Assembly: GCF_904061905.1 (NCBI RefSeq)
Contig: NZ_CAJFCI010000054.1
Location: forward strand, 62,001 to 126,000
Length of the DNA stretch: 64,000 nucleotides
Direction of reading: 5' to 3'
DNA from: Zestomonas carbonaria
GTDB lineage: Bacteria; Pseudomonadota; Gammaproteobacteria; Pseudomonadales; Pseudomonadaceae
In this document: positions 43,373 through 52,328 of the stretch, piece by piece
Numbering within the stretch: the stretch's first letter is position 1
How the letters are laid out: the number at the start of each line of letters is the position of its first letter
The notes under the pieces: model-generated
Seen by the model: only the letters and a program-made list of their open reading frames with translations
Told to the model about the DNA's origin: nothing
Databases searched by the model: none
Position numbers and translations under genes: made by a program

Positions 43373-43396
43373 ACGAACGCCGGGGCGCCGAATTTA
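43373..43396 (-). promoter_or_regulatory. IS box TAAAT-N16-CGT (PvdS promoter) for pvdP
   Basis: Minus-strand TAAAT (43396-43392) and CGT (43375-43373), 16 nt apart, 33 nt from the pvdP start codon. Short leader, consistent with a transcript start close to the gene. Confidence 0.85.
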
Positions 43397-43416
43397 TGCA
43401 CGAGACGCCTCCTCGG

Positions 43417-43725
43417 TAGCCCGGATTGCATCCGGGCTACGTTCGGTTCGTTCGGGCTTCGCGTTGCCGGCCCATGCCCTCTCCCCCGGCCCCTCTCCCG
43501 TAAACGGGAGAGGGGTGACTAGACCTGAAACCCCGTGGCTTGGATGAAATCCGGGGAGGCCCGTGACGTCCGCTCCCGGATTGCATCCGGGCTACGTTCG
43601 GTTCGTTCGGGCTTCGCGTTGCCGGCCCATACCCTCTCCCCCGGCCCCTCTCCCGTAAACGGGAGAGGGGTGACCAAACCTGAAACCCCGTGGTTTGGAT
43701 GAAATCCGGGGAGGCCGGCCGCGTA
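43417..43725. repeat. Tandem repeat, 155-bp unit, two copies
   Basis: Two nearly identical units (CCGGATTGCA at 43421 and 43576) separate the pvdP and pvdM promoters. Each contains a CCGGATTGCATCCGGGCTAC palindrome, a CCCCTCTCCCG...CGGGAGAGGGG hairpin and the sequence GATGAAATCCGGGGAGGCC. No gene seen in the 500-nt pvdP-pvdM spacer besides these and the two IS boxes. Confidence 0.88.
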
Positions 43726-43758
43726 CCGAGCATGTCGATACCGCTGGATGACCAGCGC

Positions 43759-43782
43759 TAAATTCTCCTCCCGCCCGCTCGT
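43759..43782 (+). promoter_or_regulatory. IS box TAAAT-N16-CGT (PvdS promoter) for the pvdM operon
   Basis: TAAAT at 43759-43763 and CGT at 43780-43782, 16 nt apart, 57 nt before the pvdM start. No further IS box appears before pvdF, so this promoter probably serves pvdM, both PvdO-like genes and pvdF. Confidence 0.85.
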
Positions 43783-43839
43783 TCTCCCAACGAATCGACC
43801 GGTACCCGGTCGGCGAACGCCACCAACCCTGGGAGCCCC

Positions 43840-45177
43840 ATGAGCACTCGTCGCGTCGCCTGGAAATGGCTACTCCTGAGCATCCTGTCATTGGCCGCCG
43901 TAGCGGCAATCGCCTTGCTGATCTGGTGGTTGTTCATTCGCCTGGCCTCTCCCTACCCGCCAGACGTCATGCGCCGGGCCAACGATCTGCAGGAGCGAAT
44001 TCTCTCCTTCGACGCCCATATCGATATCTCGCCCCGCTTCGGCAGCGAAGGCCGGGAGGCCGACCGGGACGGCCCCACGCAATTCGACCTGGTCAAGGCC
44101 GAGCGCGGCCGCCTGAGCGGCGCGGCGCTCACCATCTGGGCCTGGCCGGAGTTCTGGACCGGCGCCAACGGACCGCACCGGCCGACGCCGGGCTTCGTCG
44201 AAGCCGCGCGGCACGAGCAGGAAGCCCGCTACCGGATCATCACCGGCATCGCCAGGGACTACCCGGAGCGCGCCGGCATCGCCTACACCCCGGCCGACTT
44301 CCGCCGCCTGGCCCACGAAGGCAAGTTCGCCATCGTCATCAGCATGCTCAACGCCTACCCGCTGGGCGACGACGTATCGCGCCTGGACGACTGGGCCGCG
44401 CGCGGCATGCGCATCTTCGGCTTCAGCTACGTGGGCAACAACGCCTGGGCGGATTCATCCCGTCCCATGCCCTTCTTCGGCGATTCGCCCGACGAGCATG
44501 GCGGTCTCTCCGAGTTGGGCCGGCAGGCCGTGGAGCGCCTGAACGACCTGGGGGTGGTCATCGACGTTTCGCAGATGTCGAGCACCGCCCTCGAGCAGGT
44601 CGCCGAACTGACCCGCGCCCCGATCATCGCCTCGCACTCGGGCGTGCGCGGGCTGGTGGACCTGCAACGCAACCTCACCGACCGGGAACTGCGCCTGGTC
44701 CAGAAGACCGGCGGCGTGGTCCACATCGTCGGCTTCTCCTCCTACCTGCGCGCCTTCTCGAAGGACACCCTCGCCAAGGTCAACGCCATGCGCGCCGGCT
44801 TCGGCCTGCCGGACGTGACGAACCTGTCCCAGGCCAGCATGCCGGCCGACCCGGCGTTCTCGATCTGGCCGGAGAAGAAGTTCGGCGAGTACGCCCGCCA
44901 GCTCTACTCCATCCTCGAAACCGATCCCCGGGCGGGCCTGAAGGAGTTCGGCGATGCCATCGACTACGCGGTGAAGAAGATCGGCATCGACCATGTCGGC
45001 ATCAGTTCCGACTTCAACGACGGCGGCGGCCTGATCGACTGGGAGAACGTCGGCGACACCCGCAACGTCACCGCCGAACTCATCCAGCGTGGCTATTCGG
45101 ACGCGGACATCGCCAAGTTGTGGGGCGGCAATTTCCTGAGGGTATGGGAAGAATCACAACGCTTGGCAAAACCATGA
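43840..45177 (+). CDS. pvdM: Periplasmic dipeptidase-like protein PvdM
   Basis: A 445-aa M19 (renal dipeptidase) family protein anchored by an N-terminal membrane helix (LLLSILSLAAVAAIALLIWWLF). Metal residues include SFDAHIDI near the start, IVISMLNAY, PIIASHSGVRG and IGISSDFNDGG-like ISSDFND. In Pseudomonas PvdM is needed for the PvdP tyrosinase step, though its exact reaction is not settled. GGGAG lies 7 nt before the ATG. First gene of a four-gene set that ends with pvdF. Confidence 0.9.
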   Translation: MSTRRVAWKWLLLSILSLAAVAAIALLIWWLFIRLASPYPPDVMRRANDLQERILSFDAHIDISPRFGSEGREADRDGPTQFDLVKAERGRLSGAALTIWAWPEFWTGANGPHRPTPGFVEAARHEQEARYRIITGIARDYPERAGIAYTPADFRRLAHEGKFAIVISMLNAYPLGDDVSRLDDWAARGMRIFGFSYVGNNAWADSSRPMPFFGDSPDEHGGLSELGRQAVERLNDLGVVIDVSQMSSTALEQVAELTRAPIIASHSGVRGLVDLQRNLTDRELRLVQKTGGVVHIVGFSSYLRAFSKDTLAKVNAMRAGFGLPDVTNLSQASMPADPAFSIWPEKKFGEYARQLYSILETDPRAGLKEFGDAIDYAVKKIGIDHVGISSDFNDGGGLIDWENVGDTRNVTAELIQRGYSDADIAKLWGGNFLRVWEESQRLAKP

Positions 45178-45274
45178 TCCCGCAGTCCGTCTCCGGAGCA
45201 GGGGCAGGTTCTCCAGTACGAGCCGGACCGGAAATGCAGGCGCCTTGGCACCATTCAATCGAGGGTTGAGCAGG

Positions 45275-46135
45275 ATGCAATACGTGAACTATCTCTTCAG
45301 CGTTCTGGCCTGTCTTTGTCTTGCCTCCACGCTCCACGCGGCGGAGCCTCCATCGACGGCGGGAGAAGTTTTCAAAGACTGCGAAACATGCCCTGAAATG
45401 GTCGTATTGCCATCCGGAAGTTTCGTCATGGGCTCGCCGGCGATGGAGCCGGGAAGACACTCCGACGAAGGCCCTCTGCGCAAGGTTACCTTCGCTCGAC
45501 CATTCGCCATCAGTCGTTTCTACGTCACCGCCGGGGAATGGGATGTCTATGCGAAGGAAACAGGCATCACGCTCGAGAACGGCGACACCCGCCCCGGGCG
45601 CGAATGCATCAATGGCAAGCCACGCTACCCCCAGGGCCCACGCCAGCCAGCAGTATGCGTGGACTACGAGGATGTCCGCGCCTACATCTCATGGCTGGCT
45701 GAAAAGACGGGCAAACCCTATCGGATGATCAGTGAGGCCGAACGGGAATATGCCGCCAGGGCCGGCAGCGAAGGGCGTTTTCCTTTCGATGACAAGAACA
45801 GCTTCGACCTCACGAAACATGCAAACACACTGGGCGCGGCGGATGGTTATGAATACACCTCCCCCGTGGACAGTTTCCCGCCAAACGACTTTGGCGTTTA
45901 CGACATGCACGGCAACGTCTACGAGTGGGTCGCCGACTGCTGGCATCCCAACTATGTCGGCGCGCCAACGGATGGTAGCGCGTGGATGGAAGAAGACTGC
46001 AAGGCACACCACATCCGAGGCAACGACTGGCTATCCCAATCCATTTTCTCCAGATCGGCCAACCGTAACGTCCGCAAACCCGACGTCCGGGGAGATTGGA
46101 TCGGCTTCAGGGTCGCCAGGGATCTGGAGCAATGA
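45275..46135 (+). CDS. PvdO-like SUMF1/FGE-fold protein, paralogue 1
   Basis: A 286-aa exported protein: signal peptide MQYVNYLFSVLACLCLASTLHA, then the SUMF1 fold (EMVVLPSGSFVMGSP, MISEAEREYAARAGSEG, GNVYEWVADCWHPNY). It is clearly related to the next gene along its whole length. The FGE active-site CxxxxC is missing (RGNDWLSQSIFSRSANRN instead), so it cannot be a formylglycine-generating enzyme. Its base composition is less GC-rich than its neighbour's. It occupies the position that pvdN holds in the usual pvdM-pvdN-pvdO order. Function unknown; ferribactin maturation is likely from context. Confidence 0.8.
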   Translation: MQYVNYLFSVLACLCLASTLHAAEPPSTAGEVFKDCETCPEMVVLPSGSFVMGSPAMEPGRHSDEGPLRKVTFARPFAISRFYVTAGEWDVYAKETGITLENGDTRPGRECINGKPRYPQGPRQPAVCVDYEDVRAYISWLAEKTGKPYRMISEAEREYAARAGSEGRFPFDDKNSFDLTKHANTLGAADGYEYTSPVDSFPPNDFGVYDMHGNVYEWVADCWHPNYVGAPTDGSAWMEEDCKAHHIRGNDWLSQSIFSRSANRNVRKPDVRGDWIGFRVARDLEQ

Positions 46136-46260
46136 GTAGCCCGGAATACCAGCGCCACCCTGCTCGACGAGAGTGACAACAGGCCTCTTGCCGCCACAGA
46201 AACTCCCCCGACAAACCTCCTCGATGTGCTCCTACATCCCATCTTGAATTGGAATACCAG

Positions 46261-47124
46261 ATGCGCCACATCATTGCTTGTGCCCAAGGCTCCTTACTGA
46301 CACTCCTGGTCATGGCCAACGCCCATGCCGCCGAAACTCTCCAGCCCGGCACCGTCTTCAAGGATTGCCCGGAATGCCCGGAGATGGTGGTACTGCCCGC
46401 CGGCAGCTTCATCATGGGCACCCCGGACGACGAACTGGGCAAGCAGCCGGACGAAGGCCCGCAGCACGAGGTGACCTTCGCCAGGCCTTTCGCGATCAGC
46501 CGCTTCCAGGTCACGGCGGAAGAACTCGATGCCTATATCGAGCAGACCGGCGTGGTCATCAAGAGCGGCGACGAACGCCCCGGGCGCTGGTGCGAGGCGA
46601 GCAAACCCAGCTATCCGCAAGGCCCCCGCCAACCGGCGGTGTGCATCGACTACCACGAAGTCCAGGCCTACGCCGCGTGGCTGTCGAAGAAGACCGGCGA
46701 GCGCTACCGGATGATCAGCGAAGCGGAACGCGAATACGCCGCCCGCGCCGGCTCCACGGGGCCCTTCCCGTTTCCCTTCGACGAAGAAGGGGACTACCAG
46801 ATCAGCAAGCACGCCAACACCTACGGCCCCAAGGACGGCTACAGCTACAGCTCGCCGGTCGGCAGCTACCCGCCCAATGCCTTCGGCGTCTACGACATGC
46901 ACGGCAACGTCTACGAATGGGTCGCCGACTGCTGGCATCCCAACTACGTCGGCGCGCCCACCGACGGCAGCGCCTGGATAGACGACGAGAACTGCGAACG
47001 GGCCCACATGCGTGGCAACGACTGGGGCGAGGCGCCGGTCTTCTCCCGTTCGGGCAACCGCAACGACCGCCTGAAAACCACTCGCGGGGACTTCCTGGGC
47101 TTCAGGGTGGCGCGGGAGCTTTGA
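46261..47124 (+). CDS. pvdO: Pyoverdine maturation protein PvdO
   Basis: A 287-aa periplasmic SUMF1-fold protein with signal peptide (CAQGSLLTLLVMANAHAA). It shares VTFARPFAISRF, RMISEAEREYAARAGS and YDMHGNVYEWVADCWHPNYVGAPTDGSAW with paralogue 1. Like known PvdO it lacks the FGE active-site Cys pair. In Pseudomonas PvdO completes chromophore oxidation of dihydropyoverdine. The ATG at 46261 is preferred to a TTG 12 nt earlier. It lies 49 nt before pvdF, the usual PvdO-PvdF order, which is why this copy is called pvdO. Confidence 0.85.
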   Translation: MRHIIACAQGSLLTLLVMANAHAAETLQPGTVFKDCPECPEMVVLPAGSFIMGTPDDELGKQPDEGPQHEVTFARPFAISRFQVTAEELDAYIEQTGVVIKSGDERPGRWCEASKPSYPQGPRQPAVCIDYHEVQAYAAWLSKKTGERYRMISEAEREYAARAGSTGPFPFPFDEEGDYQISKHANTYGPKDGYSYSSPVGSYPPNAFGVYDMHGNVYEWVADCWHPNYVGAPTDGSAWIDDENCERAHMRGNDWGEAPVFSRSGNRNDRLKTTRGDFLGFRVAREL

Positions 47125-47173
47125 GCCGCCCCGCCTTCGCCCGCAACCCGAACTCATCCTGGAGTATCGAACC

Positions 47174-48031
47174 ATGAGCAAGAGCAAACTCGTCTACATC
47201 TGGTCCTTGAGAAACGCCGCGGCCGACCAGGCCGGTCAATACGTCGACTACAAGGGCGGGAGCCGCTACATGAAGTCCCCGCTGGAGTACCTCGCGGAAG
47301 CGCTGAATGAAACCCCGCTGGGGGATATCTATTCGCTGGAAGGGGTGATCTACGACGACGACATCGACTCGGCCAGAGACCGCGAGAAGATCGAGGACTA
47401 CGGCTTCTCCTACCAGCCCGGCCGCAAGTGGTTCTATCCCCCGGAGCTGAAGGTACAGGGCCGGCTGCTGAACGACCTCCTGATCGCCATTCCGTCGAAA
47501 TACCGCACGCTTCCCCTCGACGCCCCGGAACGCCCCCGGGGCAAGAGCCTTTTCGAAAGGCAGTTGCTGGACAAACTGCTGGAACTGGAAGCCGAAGTCG
47601 TGGTGCTGGACGGGCTGCTGGTCATCCTGGATGAACTGGTGCGCCCGGGAGCGCGCTTCCACCGCAAGATCGTCAACATCCACCCCGGCATCACCCGCCT
47701 CGAATCCCCCTACGAACGCCGTGGCGCCTACGCGACGCTCGACGCCCTGCATGGCGCGCGCGGGCAGAAGGTCATCGACTGGCAAACCATGGAGACCGAG
47801 CCGGTCAACCCGCTCATGTTCACGGGGGCCTCCTTCCACTACGTGGACAACGGGATCGACTCCGGCGAAGTGATCGTCGACGTGCTGGAAACCCCGATCG
47901 CCCCGGACGACACGATCCTGGAGCTGCGCTGGAACAACTTCAACAACAGCCTGTTCCCCGCCCTGTACCAGGGGCTGATGGTCCTCGCCAAGGAAAGGAC
48001 GCACACCAGGGAACTGGCGGGAGAAGTCTGA
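47174..48031 (+). CDS. pvdF: N5-hydroxyornithine formyltransferase PvdF
   Basis: A 285-aa formyltransferase that transfers a formyl group from N10-formyltetrahydrofolate to N5-hydroxyornithine, giving the iron-binding residue of pyoverdine. The catalytic residues described for PvdF are present at the same numbers: Asn168 and His170 (VNIHPG) and Asp229 (YVDNGIDSGE). Length is typical. GGAG precedes the start. Last gene of the pvdM unit; a strong hairpin follows. Confidence 0.93.
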   Translation: MSKSKLVYIWSLRNAAADQAGQYVDYKGGSRYMKSPLEYLAEALNETPLGDIYSLEGVIYDDDIDSARDREKIEDYGFSYQPGRKWFYPPELKVQGRLLNDLLIAIPSKYRTLPLDAPERPRGKSLFERQLLDKLLELEAEVVVLDGLLVILDELVRPGARFHRKIVNIHPGITRLESPYERRGAYATLDALHGARGQKVIDWQTMETEPVNPLMFTGASFHYVDNGIDSGEVIVDVLETPIAPDDTILELRWNNFNNSLFPALYQGLMVLAKERTHTRELAGEV

Positions 48032-48086
48032 GGGCTCCACCCGCGTCGACGACGCCCCGAAAGCCGCCTGAAACCTCCGCTCCAAC

Positions 48087-48124
48087 GCCGGAACTCCAGC
48101 CTCTTCCAGGAGTTCCGGCCTCTT
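48087..48124 (+). terminator. Hairpin terminator after pvdF
   Basis: GCCGGAACTCC (48087-48097) pairs with GGAGTTCCGGC (48109-48119), an 11-bp perfect stem, followed by CTCTT. It ends 1 nt before the pvdA IS box and would isolate the two units. Confidence 0.7.
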
Positions 48125-48125
48125 C

Positions 48126-48149
48126 TAAATCCGCCCCATCCCACTTCGT
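48126..48149 (+). promoter_or_regulatory. IS box TAAAT-N16-CGT (PvdS promoter) for pvdA
   Basis: TAAAT at 48126-48130 and CGT at 48147-48149, exactly 16 nt apart. It gives pvdA a leader of about 130 nt, longer than the leaders of the other IS-box genes here. Confidence 0.85.
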
Positions 48150-48288
48150 CTTGTCACCAAGGGCCCATGCAGGCGCGACATCGCAACGGCCCAGATCCGA
48201 TTCACTACCGTCCCATGGCAGAGAGCGAGGCAACCGGCGCGGCTGGCCTGCCCGCCCCTCTCCCTCCGATCCCAGAGGAAGTGTTGAC

Positions 48289-49626
48289 ATGACTCCGACT
48301 GCAACTCCCATCCATGATGTCATCGGCGTGGGCTTCGGTCCTTCGAACATGGCACTGGCCATCGCCCTCGAAGAACTCTCGCAGGCCAGCGGCAAGCCTC
48401 TCGATGCCCTGTTCCTGGACAAGCAACAGCATTACCGCTGGCATGGCGACACCCTCGCCGAAGGGAGCGAGATGCAGATTTCCTTCCTGAAGGACCTGGT
48501 TTCCCTGCGCAACCCGACCAGCCCCTACAGCTTCGTCAACTACCTGCACCAGCACGGCCGCCTGATCGACTTCATCAACCTGTCCACCTTCTATCCCTGC
48601 CGCATGGAGTTCAACGACTACCTGCGCTGGATCGCCGAGCAGTTCTCGGATCGCGCGATCTATGGACAGGAAGTCGTGCGCATAGAGCCCGGCTTCAACG
48701 AAGGAACCATCGATCACCTCCGGCTGGTATCCCGCGACGGCCAAGGCCGCGAACACCTCCACCAGGCACACTCGGTGGTGGTGAGCACCGGCGGTACTCC
48801 CCGGATTCCCAGCGTGTTCGCACACCTCAAGGGCGATTCGCGGGTCTTCCATCATTCGCGCTACCTGTCCGGCCTCGAACGGCTCCCCTGCTCCCAGGGC
48901 AAGTCCATGCGCATCGCCGTGATCGGCTCGGGCCAGAGTGCCGCGGAAGCCTTCATCGACCTGCACGACAGCTTCCCCTCGGTGAAGGTCGACATGGTCC
49001 TGCGCGCCTCCGCGCTGAAGCCGGCGGACGACAGCCCCTTCGTCAACGAAGTCTTCTCGCCCGCCACCACCGACCTGATGTTCAACCTGTCCGCCCAGGA
49101 ACAGGAGCGGCTGCTCGACGAGTACCGCAACACCAACTACTCGGTGGTCGATCCCGGTCTCATCGAACGCATCTACGGCGTGCTCTACCGGCAGAAGGTC
49201 TCGCGCCAGTTCCGCCACGCCCTCCTCTGCCGGCAAGAAGTGAAGACCGCCATCGCCACCCCGGAAGGCCTCGAACTCACCCTGCGGGACCTGACCACCG
49301 GCCAGGAACGCACCCACCGCTACGATGCGGTGATCCTCGCCACCGGCTACGAGCGCAATGCCCATCGCGAACTCCTGGCGCCGCTGCAAGGCTACCTGCA
49401 GGACTACTCGGTAGACCGCGACTACCGGGTCCTGGCGTCCCCCCACCTCAAGGCCGCCGTCTACCTGCAGGGCTTCTGCGAAAACACCCATGGCCTGAGC
49501 GACACCCTGCTGTCGGTACTCCCCGTACGCTCCGAGGAAATCGGCAAGGCGCTCTATCGGTCGCTGGGGAAAACCATCCACGCGCCCCTGGAAGCGCTGC
49601 ACGCCGAAGTCGCAACAGGCACCTGA
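48289..49626 (+). CDS. pvdA: L-ornithine N5-monooxygenase PvdA
   Basis: A 445-aa flavin- and NADPH-dependent hydroxylase that converts L-ornithine to N5-hydroxyornithine, the first committed step for the hydroxamate groups of pyoverdine. The FAD motif is GVGFGPSNMALA near the N-terminus, the NADPH motif VIGSGQSAAEAF is mid-protein, and the family's ATGY motif (ILATGYERNAH) is near the C-terminus. AGAGGAAG precedes the ATG. It has its own IS box and is followed by a hairpin before the receptor gene. Confidence 0.95.
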   Translation: MTPTATPIHDVIGVGFGPSNMALAIALEELSQASGKPLDALFLDKQQHYRWHGDTLAEGSEMQISFLKDLVSLRNPTSPYSFVNYLHQHGRLIDFINLSTFYPCRMEFNDYLRWIAEQFSDRAIYGQEVVRIEPGFNEGTIDHLRLVSRDGQGREHLHQAHSVVVSTGGTPRIPSVFAHLKGDSRVFHHSRYLSGLERLPCSQGKSMRIAVIGSGQSAAEAFIDLHDSFPSVKVDMVLRASALKPADDSPFVNEVFSPATTDLMFNLSAQEQERLLDEYRNTNYSVVDPGLIERIYGVLYRQKVSRQFRHALLCRQEVKTAIATPEGLELTLRDLTTGQERTHRYDAVILATGYERNAHRELLAPLQGYLQDYSVDRDYRVLASPHLKAAVYLQGFCENTHGLSDTLLSVLPVRSEEIGKALYRSLGKTIHAPLEALHAEVATGT

Positions 49627-49645
49627 GCCCGATGCGGCATCGACA

Positions 49646-49673
49646 GGAAGGCCGCTGATTCAGCGGACCTTCC
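49646..49673 (+). terminator. Hairpin after pvdA
   Basis: GGAAGGCCGCTGA pairs with TCAGCGGACCTTCC, a 13-bp stem with one bulge and a minimal loop, 20 nt after the stop. Only a short C/T-rich stretch follows, so termination strength is uncertain. Confidence 0.5.
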
Positions 49674-49763
49674 GTCCCCGTTCAGCCCCGTTTCCTACCG
49701 ATATTCCGCCCAGCGCCCAGTGCTTTTTCCGGTTTTTCCAGATTGAAGCGTTTCACATCTCGA

Positions 49764-49788
49764 CATGATAACCGTTCTCAATGAGATC
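49764..49788 (+). promoter_or_regulatory. Fur-box-like sequence before the receptor gene
   Basis: CATGATAACCGTTCTCAATGAGAT, 30-54 nt before the receptor start, matches much of the Fur consensus (GATAAT and inverted TTCTCA parts). No IS box precedes this gene, so it may depend on the FecI-type sigma plus Fur control. Confidence 0.6.
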
Positions 49789-49817
49789 ATAGTCGACACT
49801 CCCTAACGAGAAAAAAC

Positions 49818-52223
49818 ATGCCAGCACTCCATGAACTGACGCCCCTCGCCCGGGCTCTGATGATCCGCCACATCTTCCGCAAACCCCGCATGAGCGCGGC
49901 CATTGGCCTCGCCCTCGCCATTCCGTGCATGCAGGTACAGGCACAGGAAGTGGAATTCAACATTCCCGCGCAGTCGCTCACCAGTGCTCTCCAGGAGTTC
50001 GGGCGCCAGGCGAATCTCCAGGTGCTTTACAGCCCGAAAGACATAGAAGGGAAACGCAGCACGGCGGTCAGCGGAAAAGCATCTCCCGCACAAGCCATCG
50101 CCGAACTGCTGAGATCCACCGATATCACTCATTCCATCGAGGGAAATTCGGTAATCCTCACGAAGCAATCCTTCTCCAGCTCCGCACTGGAACTGGGCAC
50201 GATCGCGATCACCAGCAACGAATTCGGGACCATCACCGAAGAGAGCAAGTCCTACACGCCGGGCACGCTCGCCACGGCGACTCGCCTGGTACTGACGCCA
50301 CGCCAGACCCCGCAGTCGATCACCGTCATCACCCGCCAGCACATGGACGACTTCGGGCTGAACTCCATCAACGATGTCATGCGCCATGCACCCGGCGTCA
50401 GCATTACCACCTATGACAGCGAACGTACCGAATACAACGTCCGTGGTTTCGCGGTGAACAACTTCCAGTACGACGGCATCCCGGCGACACGCACGGCGAC
50501 CTATTCGGCGGGACAGACCCTCAGCGACATGGCGATCTACGATCGCATCGAGATCCTGAAAGGCTCCACCGGCCTGCTCACCGGTACCGGCACCCCCGGC
50601 GCGAGCTTCAACCTGATCCGCAAGAAGCCGACCAACGAATTCCGTGGCCACTTCACCGCGGGCGCCGGCTCCTGGGACAACTACCGGACCGAGCTGGACG
50701 TGGGCGGCCCCCTGACCGAAAGCGGCAACGTGCGTGGCCGGGCCGTGGCGGCATACCAGGACAAGCATTCGTTCCAGGATCACTACGAGAAAAAGACCTC
50801 CGTCTATTACGGCGTTCTCGAATTCGACCTGAGTCCGGATACCCTGCTGACCGTTGGCGCCGACTATCAGGACAACAAGCCGGAAGGCTCCAGTTGGGGC
50901 GGGAACATCATTTACGACAGCAATGGCAACTTCAACAAGATGTCCCGCTCGTTCAACAATGGCGCCCATTGGAGCAGTTGGGAGCAATACACCCGTACCG
51001 TGTTCGCCACGCTCGAACAGAACTTCGCCAATGGCTGGCTCGGGAAAGTGCACCTGAACCATCAGATCAATGGCTACGACGCACCGCTTGGCGCCGTCGC
51101 CGCAGGCAACCCCAACCCCGAGACGGGTTCGGGAACCAGGCTGTGGCTGAACAAATACGTCGGGGAAACCAAGGCCAACGCCGCCGACATGTACCTCACC
51201 GGTCCCTTCGAACTGTTCGGGAAAGAGCATGAATTCGTAGTCGGCGGTAGCGTTTCCAAGAAGCGCTGGCAGAGCAAGTCCTACAACCGCCCGGCGAGCT
51301 ACAGCAACCTCGTGGATGACTACTACGAATGGAACGGGGACATTCCCGAACCGGAGTGGCAGTTCAGCCGCGAGTATGACGAGATCACTCGTGAGCAGGG
51401 CTTCTACACCACCGGCCGCTTCTCGCTTACCGACGACCTGAAACTGATCCTCGGTGGCCGCGTCTCCGACTATCGCGGCGAGACCGTGACGAAGACCGGC
51501 GTAGTCACGCCCTACATGGGCCTGGTCTATGACCTGAACGACAACTTCTCGCTCTACGGCAGCTACACCAGCATCTTCAGCCCGCAGACCGTGCGGGATG
51601 AACAAGGCAAGGCCCTCGATCCGCTGGAAGGGGACAGCTACGAGACCGGCATCAAGGGCGAATTCTTCGAAGGCCGCCTGAACACCAACCTCGCCTATTT
51701 CGAGATCAAGCAGGACAACTACGCCGTACAGACCGGCAACAAGGCACCCGACGGCACCAACGCCTACCGCGCCGAACAGGGCGTGACCGTCAAGGGGTAC
51801 GAAGCCGAACTGTCCGGAGAGCTGGCGCCCGGCTGGCACCTGCAGGGCGGGTACACCCATCGGACCGCCAAGCGCGACGGCAACAAGGTCTCCACCATCG
51901 CGCCGGAAGACCAATTCAACATCTATACCAGCTACACCCTGCCCGGCCGCTTCAACGCCCTCACCCTGGGCGGTGGCGCACGCTGGCAGAGCAAGACCTG
52001 GGCAACGCTGAGGAAGCCTGTCGGCGGAACGGACGACTTCACCCAGGGCTCCTTCTGGCTGGTCGACCTGATGGCCCGCTATCAGGTCACCGAGAATGTC
52101 TCCACCACCCTCAACGTCAACAACCTCCTGGACAAGAAGTACTACTCCATCATGGACTTCTACAGCGTCTACTCCTGGGGAGAACCCCGGAGCGTAACGG
52201 CCAGTGTTCGCTGGGACTTCTAG
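49818..52223 (+). CDS. TonB-dependent ferric-pyoverdine receptor with N-terminal signalling domain (FpvA-like)
   Basis: An 801-aa outer-membrane transducer. After the signal peptide (SAAIGLALAIPCMQVQAQ) an STN signalling domain runs to about residue 115 (FNIPAQSLTSALQEFGRQANLQVLYS). A TonB-box-like GTIAIT follows, then the plug (TPRQTPQSITVITRQHMDDFG, GFAVNNFQYDGIP) and a 22-strand barrel ending in SVRWDF with the terminal Phe typical of such proteins. Role: import of the ferric siderophore and signalling to the FecR/FecI pair at 36.6-38.3 kb (inferred from domain content). It lies between pvdA and the NRPS. Confidence 0.9.
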   Translation: MPALHELTPLARALMIRHIFRKPRMSAAIGLALAIPCMQVQAQEVEFNIPAQSLTSALQEFGRQANLQVLYSPKDIEGKRSTAVSGKASPAQAIAELLRSTDITHSIEGNSVILTKQSFSSSALELGTIAITSNEFGTITEESKSYTPGTLATATRLVLTPRQTPQSITVITRQHMDDFGLNSINDVMRHAPGVSITTYDSERTEYNVRGFAVNNFQYDGIPATRTATYSAGQTLSDMAIYDRIEILKGSTGLLTGTGTPGASFNLIRKKPTNEFRGHFTAGAGSWDNYRTELDVGGPLTESGNVRGRAVAAYQDKHSFQDHYEKKTSVYYGVLEFDLSPDTLLTVGADYQDNKPEGSSWGGNIIYDSNGNFNKMSRSFNNGAHWSSWEQYTRTVFATLEQNFANGWLGKVHLNHQINGYDAPLGAVAAGNPNPETGSGTRLWLNKYVGETKANAADMYLTGPFELFGKEHEFVVGGSVSKKRWQSKSYNRPASYSNLVDDYYEWNGDIPEPEWQFSREYDEITREQGFYTTGRFSLTDDLKLILGGRVSDYRGETVTKTGVVTPYMGLVYDLNDNFSLYGSYTSIFSPQTVRDEQGKALDPLEGDSYETGIKGEFFEGRLNTNLAYFEIKQDNYAVQTGNKAPDGTNAYRAEQGVTVKGYEAELSGELAPGWHLQGGYTHRTAKRDGNKVSTIAPEDQFNIYTSYTLPGRFNALTLGGGARWQSKTWATLRKPVGGTDDFTQGSFWLVDLMARYQVTENVSTTLNVNNLLDKKYYSIMDFYSVYSWGEPRSVTASVRWDF

Positions 52224-52291
52224 GGGCTTGGACAAGCCAGCCCGGCAATAGCCTGGCACCATCAGTCCAGCTACATCGGACTGACTCCATC

Positions 52292-52320
52292 AGAAGCCAG
52301 GGGTTCTTCCCCTGGTTTCT
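52292..52320 (+). terminator. Rho-independent-like terminator of the receptor gene
   Basis: AGAAGCCAGGGG pairs with CCCCTGGTTTCT across a TTCTT loop (11 of 12 positions match), then GCGTTTT. Located 70 nt after the stop. Confidence 0.7.
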
Positions 52321-52328
52321 GCGTTTTG

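Noticed and set aside
45275-46135. Second sulfatase-activating enzyme
   Set aside because: SUMF1 fold, but the active-site Cys pair is absent, the protein is exported, and it lies in the siderophore locus.
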